Assembly: GCA_038049695.1 (NCBI GenBank)
Contig: CP142452.1
Location: forward strand, 50,178,501-50,242,500
DNA: 64,000 nucleotides
From: Cinnamomum chago
Taxonomy: Eukaryota > Streptophyta > Magnoliopsida > Laurales > Lauraceae
Direction of reading: 5' to 3'
The notes under the pieces were generated by a model that had not been told where the DNA came from, searched no databases, and saw only the letters and a program-made list of their open reading frames with translations. How positions within the stretch are numbered: position 1 is the stretch's first letter; each line of letters starts with the position of its first letter. Both the position numbers and the translations under genes were made by a program. Of this stretch, positions 45,411 through 56,762 are shown piece after piece.

Positions 45411-46202
45411 TCTCATTAGACCTTGCTCTCTTTTGGTAATTTGATCATATGAGCCTTATAGTTAAATGAATCTAATCCTTTCCTTGAAGTTGACCCTCAC
45501 TTGGTTAAACCATCTACTTCTTGAATCTAATAGTTAAATCTTTGTCAAGAGTTTGACAAAAGAAGAGAATGGATTGAGGGGGAGAGTAAACCTTCATAGG
45601 AAGTATTAGTTTTGATCAAATTCACCCTTGGATAGCCTTTGAGCCCTTAGAGATAACTTCCATACATGATAGCCTGTTATGAATTTCATTTACGATTCCA
45701 TTTGTTAACAGGTGCTACTAAAGGTATTCTTCTTGTCTCATGTGAGTAGGTACCTTTGCAATTTAATGTCAAAGGGGGAGAGAGAGTTCAAGTGTGACTC
45801 AAAGATCTCCTACTCTTCAAAGGGGGAGAGAGTTCGAGAGTTCAAGTACTCGAAGATCTCCTATCCATCAAAGGGGGAGAAAGAACTCAAGTTCTCAAAG
45901 GGAGAGAATGCATACCTTGCCAAAGGGAGAGAGAGGCATGGTCAAAGGGGGAGAGCAAATAGAAGAAAGAAAGCTTGGAGCTAAAGAAGATGCTTGGCTA
46001 AAGAGAGGAAGATGGAAAGAAAGCTTGAAGAATGATCAAGCTCCAAGCATCAAGAAGATTGAAGAAAAGAGCCCAAGAGCCCAAGCTAAGAGAAGGAGCA
46101 TCCAAGAAGATTTCAAGACTTGTCCAGCTTAGGGGGAGCTGAAGACTTGGTGTGTTAATTTCTATGATGAGTAAGTTGCCATCAAATTGCAAAGGGGGAG
46201 AT

Positions 46203-47926
46203 TGTTAGGGATTTTGTATTTGCAATTTGATGGATGTATTTGCACTTTAGCATCATTTGATATTTCACACTTGCATTGTTTTAGAAAACCTTGAAATCTA
46301 GTTTTATACATGCATAGCTTTTAAGATTTGGAAAAGTATTTGTTTTATGCATGTTTTGGTTCAAAATTTGGATGCATTGGTTTTGAAACCCAAACTCTTT
46401 TGAAAACCTATTTCCTTGTGCATTATACTTGGAAAATCTTGTTGAGTATTTAGGTTTGAGCCTTGCATACATTCATCACAAAAAGAATCATTTGTGTATG
46501 CAATTTCACTTGAAAAGAGTTTTTAAAAATCAAGCTAGTCTATGGTTTTAAAGTTTTCAAATCTTTTTAGGCTTTGTGTTTTTCATGTTTTTAAACATCT
46601 TAGATTGTCTTAAAACATGTTATTTAAGCTTGGTTTAGTGGCCCAAAGATCCCTCAAAGAAATACTTTGAAATGAGAAAAAGTTGGATTTTTTGCCCCAG
46701 GGACTCGCCCGGCACTGTCGCCGGTCGACCGAGACCACTGCAGGGCCAGTGGACAGTTTTCTGAACTGAAGCCCCAACGGTCAGAAATCTGACCGTTGTG
46801 CCTTCTCGGTCGACCGAGACCTCTTTGCCGGTCGACCGAGGACTAGCCGTTGGCAACTTTTTGGCTATAAAGTCCATTCATTTCCAACCTTTTTCAAGGC
46901 TTGATACTTGAACCTTTGAGACCATTTTGGAGCCAAAGAAAGGGAAAGAAGTTGGAAAGGCTAGAGGGCTATTTGGAAATCAAACTCATGTGTTTTTAAA
47001 AGGTACATCTTTATAGTTATTTTGATTTCCATTCAAATGAAATCCATGCATGTTCAAATCCTTTGTATTTTCATTTATGCATGATTTCAAGCCCTTAAAG
47101 AGTTGTTTTGCAAACTCAATATCTTTCTTGGTAAATTAGATTGGTTTGCAAACTCTCTTGTCCTAATCACATGTGTTCTTAGTCTTTATCATTCATACAA
47201 CTTGTTTGTCTCATTTCTTCAAAGTTGTTTGAAACTTTTATGTGATTAGTTTTCTCTTCAATCACCATTTTATAAGCCTTGATTTTAAAATGCATCAAGC
47301 ATTCATTTAAGAGCTTCTTTGTTGAAATTGATTGAAGATACACACTTTAGCTTAATTGAGTGTATGTTTGTAATTTGTATTAAACTTTCATATTAGCCTA
47401 TTCAAGAGGCAATTTCATTTGAGCTTAAATTGTAATCTCTTAGAGTGATCTTTTGGAAAGACACCTTCTTAGAGAAATCTATATTTGTAAAGGTTATTGC
47501 TTAGCCTAAGAAAAGCATCTTGTAAGGTTATTGCTTAGCCTAAGAAAAGCATTTTGTAAAGGTTATTGCTTAGCCTAGAAAAGCACATAGAGAGGTTGTT
47601 GTTTAGCCTTGAAAAGCAACATTGTATAGGTTATTGCTTAGCCTTTGAAAAAGCATAAATAGTGGAAATCCGGTGGGGTGTTGGATTCACAAGCCGGTAG
47701 TGGATGTAGGCACGTTGGCCGAACCACTATAAATATTGTGTTGTGGTGATTGCTATGTGGTGATTGTTTATTTGAGCTTCCGCATATTGATTGATTATTC
47801 ATCACATGTGACTAGTTTTTATTAAGAATTTAAATTTGGTTTAAATTGGTCATAGTTGTAGCACACCCTATTCAGCCCCCCCCCCCCCCCCCCCCCCTCT
47901 AGGGTTAGGATCCTCGTGGACTTTCA
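46203..47926 (+). repeat. 3' LTR of the truncated Sirevirus-like element
   Basis: 1,724 bp, TGTTAGGGAT to GGACTTTCA. TATAAAG at 46866-46872, palindromes upstream (46721-46841), the GTGGATGTAGG...ACCACTATAAA motif at 47698-47733, and a run of 22 C (47876-47897) where the other element has 10 or 11. Confidence 0.92.
46721..46872 (+). promoter_or_regulatory. SalI-type palindromes upstream of a TATA box
   Basis: CCGGTCGACCGAG at 46721-46733, CTCGGTCGACCGAG (perfect) at 46805-46818, CCGGTCGACCGAGG at 46828-46841, TATAAAG at 46866-46872. Same architecture as 9347-9521. Confidence 0.7.
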
Positions 47927-48637
47927 AAATACAATTGAGACATATGCAAGTAAATCAAGTACAAATACATAATCAAACGGGCAAGACGGGGGTGCTCAAG
48001 GGCACACTAACATATCATGTGGTGCAATGCACTTCGGGACAATAACTGTTACCAGAGTAACTTCAATGCTTTCAGGAAAACAAGTCATGTGATGCAAATC
48101 TCGGGAAATGAGGTGAAACAATGAACTATGACAATTCCGGGAAAAATATAAATTTCAGGATCTATTTAAGTGGATAGGGGTCCCGTATGTCGATTATAAT
48201 AATTACCTGGTACTCCTTGAGTTAGACGACATTCCGGGCTCCTTATGCACTTTTACTGTTTTCAAAACTTAACATGAGCTTATGGGTAGCACTAGATGTT
48301 ACAATAGCAAAAATCAAGATTATCAACGGTCCATCCTAGGCATGACATTAATCCGGAAACATCGAGCAACCTATTCAGTCACCGAAAGGAATAGAATTCG
48401 CGATAACCAATGGAAAGACTTGTGTTTAGATATAAAGAAGATATCGCGTCGTTCCATCCCGTTCAAGATTGAAATGGATTGAACTTCGATGCAACCGAAT
48501 CAACCTTGAGGAGTGTCGGCTCAAGACATCTCACACATAGTCCAATCAGTCCAAAAAGGGTAGCCAAGGTCCCACCTAGAACCAAGAAAAAATTAAAAAT
48601 CTCAAAATTCACCGGACTCAAAATTTCTGCACAGGGT

Positions 48638-48724
48638 CCGATCGATCGGTCGATCGATCGGCTGAAAAAGCCTTACATTTAAAAGTCAGTCCGATCGATC
48701 GGTCTGAACGTCCGATCGATCGGA
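48638..48724 (-). promoter_or_regulatory. ClaI-type palindrome cluster in the 4.2-kb family solo LTR
   Basis: CCGATCGATCGG at 48638-48649 and 48691-48702, CGATCGATCGGCTG at 48651-48664, TCCGATCGATCGGA (perfect) at 48711-48724. It lies where the other copy (27320-27680) has GGCGGCTAACCGCC words. Confidence 0.65.
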
Positions 48725-50228
48725 CCTGGGCGCAGTGCAGGTCCGGGAACTTGATTTTTTTCCTTTTTGTTTCCTTTCCTTCCAACATATAATCAATCAC
48801 ATAGAATTATACATAAGGAGACTTAAACACATGTTTCCAAGACATTAAAATGAGCTAAAGAGCTCCTCATTTCAAGTTCCTCCATTTCCATCCTTTCCAT
48901 TCACAATAAATCTCAAAAGTGGAGAAAACTCATTCATGTGAAACCATTTGAAATCTTGACACTATGATACATACATTTCCAAGAGATTAACAAGGGAGAA
49001 ATAACTCATCAATAAGCACATCTTGAAATCAATTTTAATCATATTAAAGACAACTATTAAGATCACCAAAACCATTAATGAATCAAGATTTTCTCACAAA
49101 ACATGTTAATAATCAAAACGATCCAATCAACCACTTGCCTTGGGTTCCAATCTCACAAACCAAGCTCCTAATCCCTTCTTAAGCTCACTTCCAAGCTACA
49201 ATCAAAACCCCCCAAAAACAACCCTAAAATGGGTTACACAAAGAATGAAAATGAAAGAGCTTTCAATAATACAAATGGAGCTTCTCAAGAGCTAGAGGAA
49301 CACTAATCTAGGAGATGGGAAGAATCACTTACTTGGAAGGTCCTCTAATGGCAAGAGTAAGCTCAATGGAAGCCTTGTGATGGAGGGTTCTCTACACAAA
49401 TGATACCAATGGAAAGCTTGTAAGATGAGGAAGAAGATGATGATCTCTATTGCTTGATTGATGAGCTCTAGGTGTGGCTTGGAGATGGAGAAGCAAGAAG
49501 AAGAGGAGAAAATACAAGAGCAAACCCTAGGCTCAGCTGGAACAATGGTGAAGAAATGAGCAATGAAGGAGATGGGTTCCTCTTATAAACAAGTGAGGTT
49601 TGGGTCCCACAACTTAAGGGACTTGGGTGGCTGAAATCATCTAATTCGGGACCTCGGATGGATTCGACGAAGAAGGAAGAAATGATCGTCGAAATATCTA
49701 GTTTCCAAAAAGTATATATTTTGCGGGTTTCGAGAATATCGAGTTTTGGGTACAGATTTGGTGTGAAAAGACTGTTTTGCCCTCAAGGCCAAGAAATCGG
49801 TTTTTGGGTTCTCAAATGGATACGGGATCAACATGAAAGTTGTAGGATTCCTCAAGATGAATGCAACGGGCCAAAAAAAAAATACGAAACCAATCGGGAA
49901 AATCTCACAAGAAAATGCAAAGCCGAAAAGGGAACCCCCAAAGGGCCCCACAAGCTACCAAAGCACTCAAAAGCCCAAAACTAGAAGAAAACCCATTCTA
50001 CCTCACAAACTCAACCCAACAAATACTAATCCCACTAAAAGAACTAATCCACAAATAAAACAACACTAATCCAAGAGATTAGGGGTCGGGTTCTCACAGG
50101 TTTCTTCCTCAAATGGCCTCATACAATGCTTAATAAATCTCCTTGACATAGAGGGGTTCCCAGAGAATCTACCCAACCATTAAAATAGTTAAACATTGTC
50201 CCAAACATAGCCTATGCCAGACGAACCG

Positions 50229-50482
50229 CATCGCTCGAGTGGACTGGAGGGTTCGCTCGAGCGAGTCGCTCGCTGGAATGGTTGTCTGGGTGGGTTCGCT
50301 CGAGCGAAGTTGAGGTCGCTCGAACGAACTCATTGGGTCTAGCGAATATTTAAATGCGTTCGAACGAACAACTCTCTGGAATGAGTTCTGGGATGTCCGC
50401 TCGAGCGACCAGGCTACTGGAATGCTCTGAACCCTTTCCTGGACAGGTCGCTCGAGCGAAGTGTCATGGTCGCTCGAGCGAA
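50229..50482 (-). promoter_or_regulatory. XhoI-type palindrome cluster, 3' LTR of younger Tekay
   Basis: Multiple TTCGCTCGAGCGAA-type words (for example 50295-50308 and around 50253-50265). Reading frames across this block (50169-50519) are by-products. Confidence 0.65.
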
Positions 50483-51835
50483 CTGTCCAGAACCTGAATT
50501 CGGACCAGTTCAGCTCCACAATAACTCTTCCTTTTTACAACCCCTTCTTCACTACTTTCATACATCAAATGAGGAGTATAAATCTCCATTCAAATGACCT
50601 CAAATCTCCAACCACATCCATCACATTCTCCTCCATCCATATCACATTCCATACAAGCAAAGAGAAGAAGGAAACCATTTCACACAATATACATATTCAA
50701 GACACAACAAGAAAACATTAATTGCTATGAGCTAACATGTCTTTATGACCATAAATGCATCCTTTAATACTCCATCAAGAACATTTATTTCAACCATAAA
50801 CATATTAATGAAAACATGAAAATCCATAAATGCTTCACCAACCATTTAAAACTTAAAACACCCAATCATTCACTTGCCTTATGTCCAAGCCAGCCAAAAA
50901 TCAAGCCTCTAACACTTCTTAAGCTCACTTCCAAGCTACAATAAAAAACCCCCAAAACAAACCCTAAAATGGGTTACACAAAGAATGAAAATGAAAGAAC
51001 TTTCAATAATGCAAATGGAGCTTATCAAGGGCTAGGAGACAACAAATCTAGAAGATGAAAGGAATTACTTACTTGCAAGGTCTTCTAATGGCAATGGCAA
51101 GCTCAAAGAAAGTCTTGTGATGAATGGTTTTCTCAAGCAATGGTGTCAATGGAGAGCTAGGGTGATGAGGAAGAAGGTGATGATCTCCACTACTCAAGTT
51201 GTGCAAGATTGGTGCTGAGTTAAGTGATTGCAAGCAAGAGTAAGAAGAAGAAGGTAATGAAACCCTAGGTTTTCACTCTCTTGTTGCTGGAAAAAGGAAA
51301 TGGAATGAATGAAGGGTTGAGTTCCCTTTTGTTAACAAATGGGGTTGGGTCCCACAACTAAAGAAGGTAGTTTGGCTGGAATCATCTCTTTCGGGACCTC
51401 GGATGGATTCGATGAAGAAGGAAGAAATGATCGTCGAAATATCTAGTTTGCAAAAAGTGTATGTTTCGCGGGTTCGGGAATATCAAGTTTTGGGGTAAAG
51501 ATTTTGTGTGCAATGACTGTTTTGCCCTCAAGGCTATGAAATCGGGTTTCGGGATCTCAAATGGACACAGGATCAACATGAAAGTTGTATGGAATAACAA
51601 TACCAATAAAACGAGATTAAAACCATGATTACAAAAATCTCCGATAAATCCTCGAGCACATGCAAAGTCATGAAGAGGAACCCCCAAAGGGCCCTACTAG
51701 CACAAAGCAATCAAAACAGCCCAAAACTAGAATCAAAGCTATTCCAAACCCAACTTAGTCAAAATCACTAATCAAGCTTAGCACTAACACAACTTAATTA
51801 GTACTAATTGGGTTCACTCGGGTCGGGGTCTTACA

Positions 51836-54800
51836 TCCTCCACCCCTTAGGGCATTTGGTCCTCCAAATGAAACATAAGACTCACCTCTGGTAGAAGATG
51901 TGGGTATTTCTTCTGCACTTGGTCTCGTAATTCCCACGTTGCCTCTTCCGGTCCATGATTCTCCCATAGCACCTTTACCTACTGAATAGTCCGAGTCCTC
52001 AACTGTTGTTCCTTTGTATCAATAATCTCAACGGGCTTCTCTACATAGGTAGCATCCTCTCTGATCTCTAATGGCTCATGCCGGAGTACATGCGACGGGT
52101 CGGGAACATATTTCTTCAACATAGACACATGGAAGACGTTGTGTACACCGGATAGCTCAGGTGGTAAGGCTAATCTGTAAGCCACATCTCCGATCTTGCT
52201 CACAATGTCATATGGTCCAATGTATCTCCGTGATAGCTTGCCCTTCTGTCCAAATCTCAAAGTTCCCCTTGTAGGTGACACTTTCAAGAAAACCTTGTCT
52301 CCTTCCTTGAACTGCAAATCTCTGCGGTGGGAATCTACATAGCTCTTCTGCCTACTCCTGGACACTTTCAGACGTTCTTGAATTAACTTGATCTTGTCGC
52401 TGGTCTCACTAACCATAGTCGGTCCATGGAAACTGCGAGTGCCGACTTCTTCCCAACAAACAGGTGTCCTACACCTTCTGCCATACAAAGCCTCAAAAGG
52501 AGCCATCCCAATGCTCGAATGGTAGCTGTTGTTGTAAGCGAATTCACACAACGGTAGAGTCTCATCCCATTAAGTCTTGAAGTCTAACACACAAGCACGG
52601 AGCATATCCTCAAGAGTATGTATTGTTCTCTCTGACTGGCCATCTGTCTGAGGGTGATAAGCCGTGCTGAACTGTAATCTCGTACCCATAGACTCATGCA
52701 ATGTCTTCCAGAACCTCGAGACGAATCTGTTGTCCCTGTCGGAAGTGATAGAAACTGGCTGCCCGTGACGACTGACAATCTCGTTGACAAACAACTCTGC
52801 CAAAGGTAGCATATGCATCTTCTTCCCTGTCTTCATAGCAAGGAAATGCGCTGACTTGGTGAGACGGTCCACAATGACCCATATCGCATCATTGCCTCTG
52901 CTAGTCCTCGGTAATCCCGAAATAAAGTCCATGGTAATGTGCTCCCACTTCCATTCCGGGATCTCTAATGGTTGTAACAATCCTGGAGGCCTCTGATGCT
53001 CTGCTTTAATCAACTGACAGGTCATACAACGAGAGACAAACGCTGCAATCTCTCTCTTCATGTTGTTCCACCAAAATCCGCCCTTCAAGTTCTGATACAT
53101 CTTTGTGCTGCCAGGATGCATGGAGTACTTCGTGCTGTGAGCCTCAGTCATGATGTCATTTCTCAAATCTTCGATGTTAGGCACGCACAGATGGTCACGG
53201 TAGTACAAGACTCCATCAACAATACGAAAGTCAGGACGTTCTGCTATATGTTCTGAAATCTTAGCCAACTCTGAATCTTGCAACTGACTATCCTTGATCT
53301 TCTGAATGAAAGAAGGTTCTGACACTGTCATGTTAGCTAACAAAACACCCTTCCTCAGTGGCTGTAGGTCTAAACTCAACTCCTCAAATTGCTCAAAGAT
53401 ACAAGTGCCACTAAGATTCGCCAAGCCTACCGATTTCCTGCTAAGGCATCGGCAACTACATTTGCTTTCCCCGGGTGGTACTTGATTGGAAAATCATAGT
53501 CCTTGATATATTCCATCCATCTTCTCTGCCTCATGTTCAAATCCTTCTGTGAAAATAGATATTGTAAGCTGCGGTGGTCGGAGTGGACTTCGAACTGCTC
53601 TCCATAGAGGTAATGTCTCCACATTTTCAATGCTAAAACAACCGTTGCTAACTCCAGATCATGGGTGGCATAGTTCTTCTCGTGATCTTTCAACTGTCGA
53701 TATCCATAAGCAATCACTTTTCCTTCTTGCATCAACACACAACCATGTCCAACATTCGAAGCATCGGTAAAAATGGTGAAGCTGCCGCTTCCGGATGGCA
53801 AAGTAAGGACTGGTGCTGCAGTCAATCTCTTCTTTAACTCTTGGAAACTCTCTTCACACTAATCTGTCCACACATATGGCACATTCTTCCTTGTCAACTT
53901 CGTCAAAGGTGACGCAATCGACGAAAATCCCTGCACAAACCTCCTGTAATAACCTGCTAAACCCAGAAAACTTCTGATCTCTATTGCATTCTTCGGTCTT
54001 TCCCAACTCATAACTGCTTCAACCTTGGATGGATCCACTGATAATCCTTCTCTTGAGATAATGTGCCCCAGAAATGCTACTTGGTCTAGCCAAAATTCAC
54101 ACTTGTTAAGCTTCGCATACAGCTGGTTCTCTCTCAAGAGTTGCAATGCTATCCTCAAATGCTCTTCATGCTCTTCCTTGGTCTTGGAGTACACCAAAAT
54201 GTCATCTATGAACACCACTACAAACTGATCTAGATATTCTGCAAATATCTTGTTCATCAAAGCCATGAACACTGCTGGCGCATTTGTCAATCCAAATGGC
54301 ATCACTAGAAACTCATAGTGGCCATATCTTGTCCGGAAAGCTGTTTTCAGCACGTCTGCTTCTCTAACTCTCAGCTGATGGTAACCGGATCTCAAGTCAA
54401 TCTTCGAAAAGTATGATGCACCCTGCAACTGATCAAACAATTCATCTATTCTTGGCAATGGGTATTTGTTCTTGATGGTCACTTGATTCAATCTCCTGTA
54501 ATCTATACACATTCTCATCGAACCATCCTTCTTCTTAACAAACAAAACTGGAGCTCCCCATGGTGAAACACTCGGTCTCACAAAACCTTTGTCCAATAAC
54601 TCTTGCAACTAAGTCTTCAACTCTCCCAACTCTGCTGGAGTCATTCTATATGGTGCAATAGATATCGGATCGGTCCCTGGTATCAACTCGATGGTGAAAT
54701 CAATCTCTCTCATGGGTGGCAAACTTGAAATCTCCTCCGGAAAAACATCCGGGAACTCCCAAACAATTGGGATCTCCTCCACCCCTTGGGACCGTTTATC

Positions 54801-56605
54801 CTCCGTGATAAACGCTAAATAAGCTTCACAACCACTTCTCAAAAGTATGTCAGCCTTCAACGCTGAAACAAACCCTGCACGAGGATTCCTCCTCTCTCCC
54901 TAAAACGACACTCCTGCTGGTGTCTTAACCAACTTGAAAGTGAGGGTCTTATGGAAACAATCCATTGTGGCATGGTACCCTGCCAGCCAATCCATCCCTA
55001 GGATGACATATAATCAAACATCTCCAAAGAAATGAGATCTGCGGTTAAAACCACTTCTCCTATCTGAACTGTGCAACTAGGGTAAAAGGTTCTACAAATA
55101 ACTTGTTTACCTACTGGGGTTGCCACAGTCAAAATGAACTCAAGTTCTCTAGCATGCATATCAATCAACTTAGAAAATTTATGTGATACGAAAGAATGCG
55201 TAGAGCCAGGGTCAAACAATATCATAGCTTTAATCCCACAAACAAGAAGTGTACCGTCCACTACATTTCCCACTGCCTCTGCAACAACTCTATTGACCCC
55301 GTAGATTTGGCCTCGAAGCTGTGGCCTGTTCTGAGCTTGTTGTGGCCTGCCATGTGGTGCATTCCTGTTCTGCTGCGGTGCACGCTGATGTCCCTGTTGC
55401 TGACGTGGCTGCTGCTGTCTAAACTGTTGTTGCTGTGGTGCTTGCTGTTGAAGTGGCCATGCCTGGTGTTGGACAACCAATGCATTCTGTGGTGGTGGTG
55501 GTGGACGTTGTGGCCCTTGCTACTGCTGCTGATTCTGTCTATTTGGCCTAGGGCAATCCCTCATCCTATGGTCCATCGAACCACACCTGAAGCACGCTCC
55601 CGTGATAGTATGACATTCAGCACTAGCATGGTTCTTCCCACAGTGGATGCAAACCACTGGATTCTGCACATTTGGCCCTGTCCTCTGTCTCTTATTCTGA
55701 TGGTTCCTCTGATGCTGATAGTTCTGCTGCTGAGCTGGGCTCTTGCCTTGCACTCTGAGGATCTTGTTGTGGAAGTTCTCAAACTTGTAGGCTCTCTTGA
55801 GTGCCTCATCGAAAGTAGCAGGTGGTACTACTTCGGTGGCATCTCTCTCAATGAAGGGATTGAGTCCCTCAAAGAACTTAGCAATTTTATTCTCCACCGT
55901 ATCTACCAACTCCGGGGCATATCTGGACAGTCTCTCAAACTTGGTGAGATATTCCAAGACTGTCATACTCCCCTGCACCAGCTGTTGAAACTCTATGGCC
56001 TTTTGTCTCTTGAAATGGGCAGGTACATATTTATCATGGAATTGTCTCTTGAAGTTTGCCCACACTTCTGCATCAGCCATGTTCCTATATTCTTCCCTAA
56101 CCGTTTTCCACCATCTGTCTGATGTACCGCTGAAAAGGGATGATGCTAGCTTTAACCTATCTCCTCCTGTACACTGGAAAATCTCGAAGATGTTCTCTGT
56201 GTGTTCTAACCAGTCATCTACAGCCAACGGGTCTTCTTCCCCAAGAAATTCTTTCGAGGCTCTCTTCCGAAACCGTTCAAACAATGCATTAGGGTCATGT
56301 TGCCTTTGGTTAATGACGATAGCTGGTTGAGGTTGAACTGGCTCCGGTCTTCTCTGTAGGACCTCAAGCAATTGCCTTTGCATCTCTGCCATTTCCCTAG
56401 CATGGTCTTCTTCTCTCTTGAGCATCTGTTCTTGCAATCTAGCTTGGTTCTCATTGACTTGACGTTGCTGGTCAAGCATTACTTGCATCATTTCCTGGAA
56501 CTGATTTGGTGGGTTATTCTCAACTATATCCTCTTCTACCGGTCCGGTGTGATCACTGTTACTTCCAAAAGGAATGATATTCACTGTTCTCTTACGGGGA
56601 GGCAT
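51836..56605 (-). pseudogene. gag-pol: Gag-Pol polyprotein of the younger Tekay element (all domains, disabled)
   Basis: Starts MPPRKRTVNI at 56605. Gag core (WKTVREEYRNMADAEVW, FKRQFHDKYVP), zinc knuckles CIHCGKNHASAEC and CFRCGSMDHRMRDC; protease FDPGSTHSF (about 55213); RT 54608-53859 with [12 protein letters not shown] (residues 133-136 FIDD); RNase [30 protein letters not shown]; integrase HHCC (AHSTKYSMHPG...CMTCQ), MDFISGLP, TSDRDNRF, GQSERTIHTLEDMLR; GPY/F-like RRYIGPYDIVSKIGDVAYRL; chromodomain PVEIIDTKEQQLRTRTIQ to EEATWEL. The protein would copy the RNA to DNA in particles and insert it in chromatin marked for the chromodomain. In-frame stops: 55520-55522, 54900-54902, 54609-54611, 53859-53861, 52570-52572, 51979-51981. 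Single-base frameshifts near 55012 and 53432. Plus-strand frames such as 55196-56122 are complements. Confidence 0.95.
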
Positions 56606-56747
56606 GATGCTGTAAAACAAATCGTTAGCACATAATAATATAAAGGGCCACACATTGCTCACACGATACTTGCTATCGAAAGATCTAACAAATCCTCGCC
56701 ACGTCCTTAGGATTTCTAATTTATTTTAATTGCTTGAAACACGTCTC

Positions 56748-56759
56748 GCTCTGATACCA
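56748..56759 (-). other. Primer-binding site of the younger Tekay element
   Basis: TGGTATCAGAGC on the minus strand, 3 bp from the 5' LTR at 56763; initiator tRNA-Met type. Confidence 0.95.
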
Positions 56760-56762
56760 GTC

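Larger units (their letters stand above)
44821..47926 (+). mobile_element. Truncated Sirevirus-like element (internal end plus 3' LTR)
   Basis: A relative of 8121-16019 in the opposite orientation. It retains 1.4 kb of non-coding internal DNA, the PPT series (45770-46202) and one LTR (46203-47926). The 5' LTR, PBS and gag are gone. The left junction at 44820/44821 falls within the host LTR's second CTAGGCCCTGATCTCA copy, so a deletion removed element and host DNA together. The right end CA is at 47926; no duplicate of the adjoining AAATA survives. Confidence 0.88.
43283..50098 (-). mobile_element. Solo LTR of the 4.2-kb family, itself interrupted
   Basis: TSD GGTTT (43278-43282, 50099-50103). 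Sense ends TGTGAGAACCCGACCCC (50098) and GGGGGCGTGACA (43283); same family as 25601-29848. Own sequence is 43283-44820 plus 47927-50098, about 3.7 kb. About 0.5 kb is lost next to the inner Sirevirus-like insertion. Confidence 0.93.
41917..51835 (-). repeat. 3' LTR of the younger Tekay element, split by a solo LTR
   Basis: LTR sequence 41917-43282 plus 50104-51835, about 3.1 kb. The break is at GATATGGTTT, which is continuous (GATATGGTTTCTTCC) in the 5' LTR at 58102-58116. Confidence 0.94.

Noticed and set aside
55196-56122. 308-codon plus-strand reading frame
   Set aside because: Exact complement of the Gag and protease coding region of the younger Tekay element; Leu/Trp-rich because the sense strand is Gln-rich.
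56748-56759. tRNA gene pieces (also 14087-14098, 18980-18997, 25261-25279)
   Set aside because: Only 12-19 bases complementary to tRNA 3' ends at LTR borders: primer-binding sites. No full tRNA was seen.
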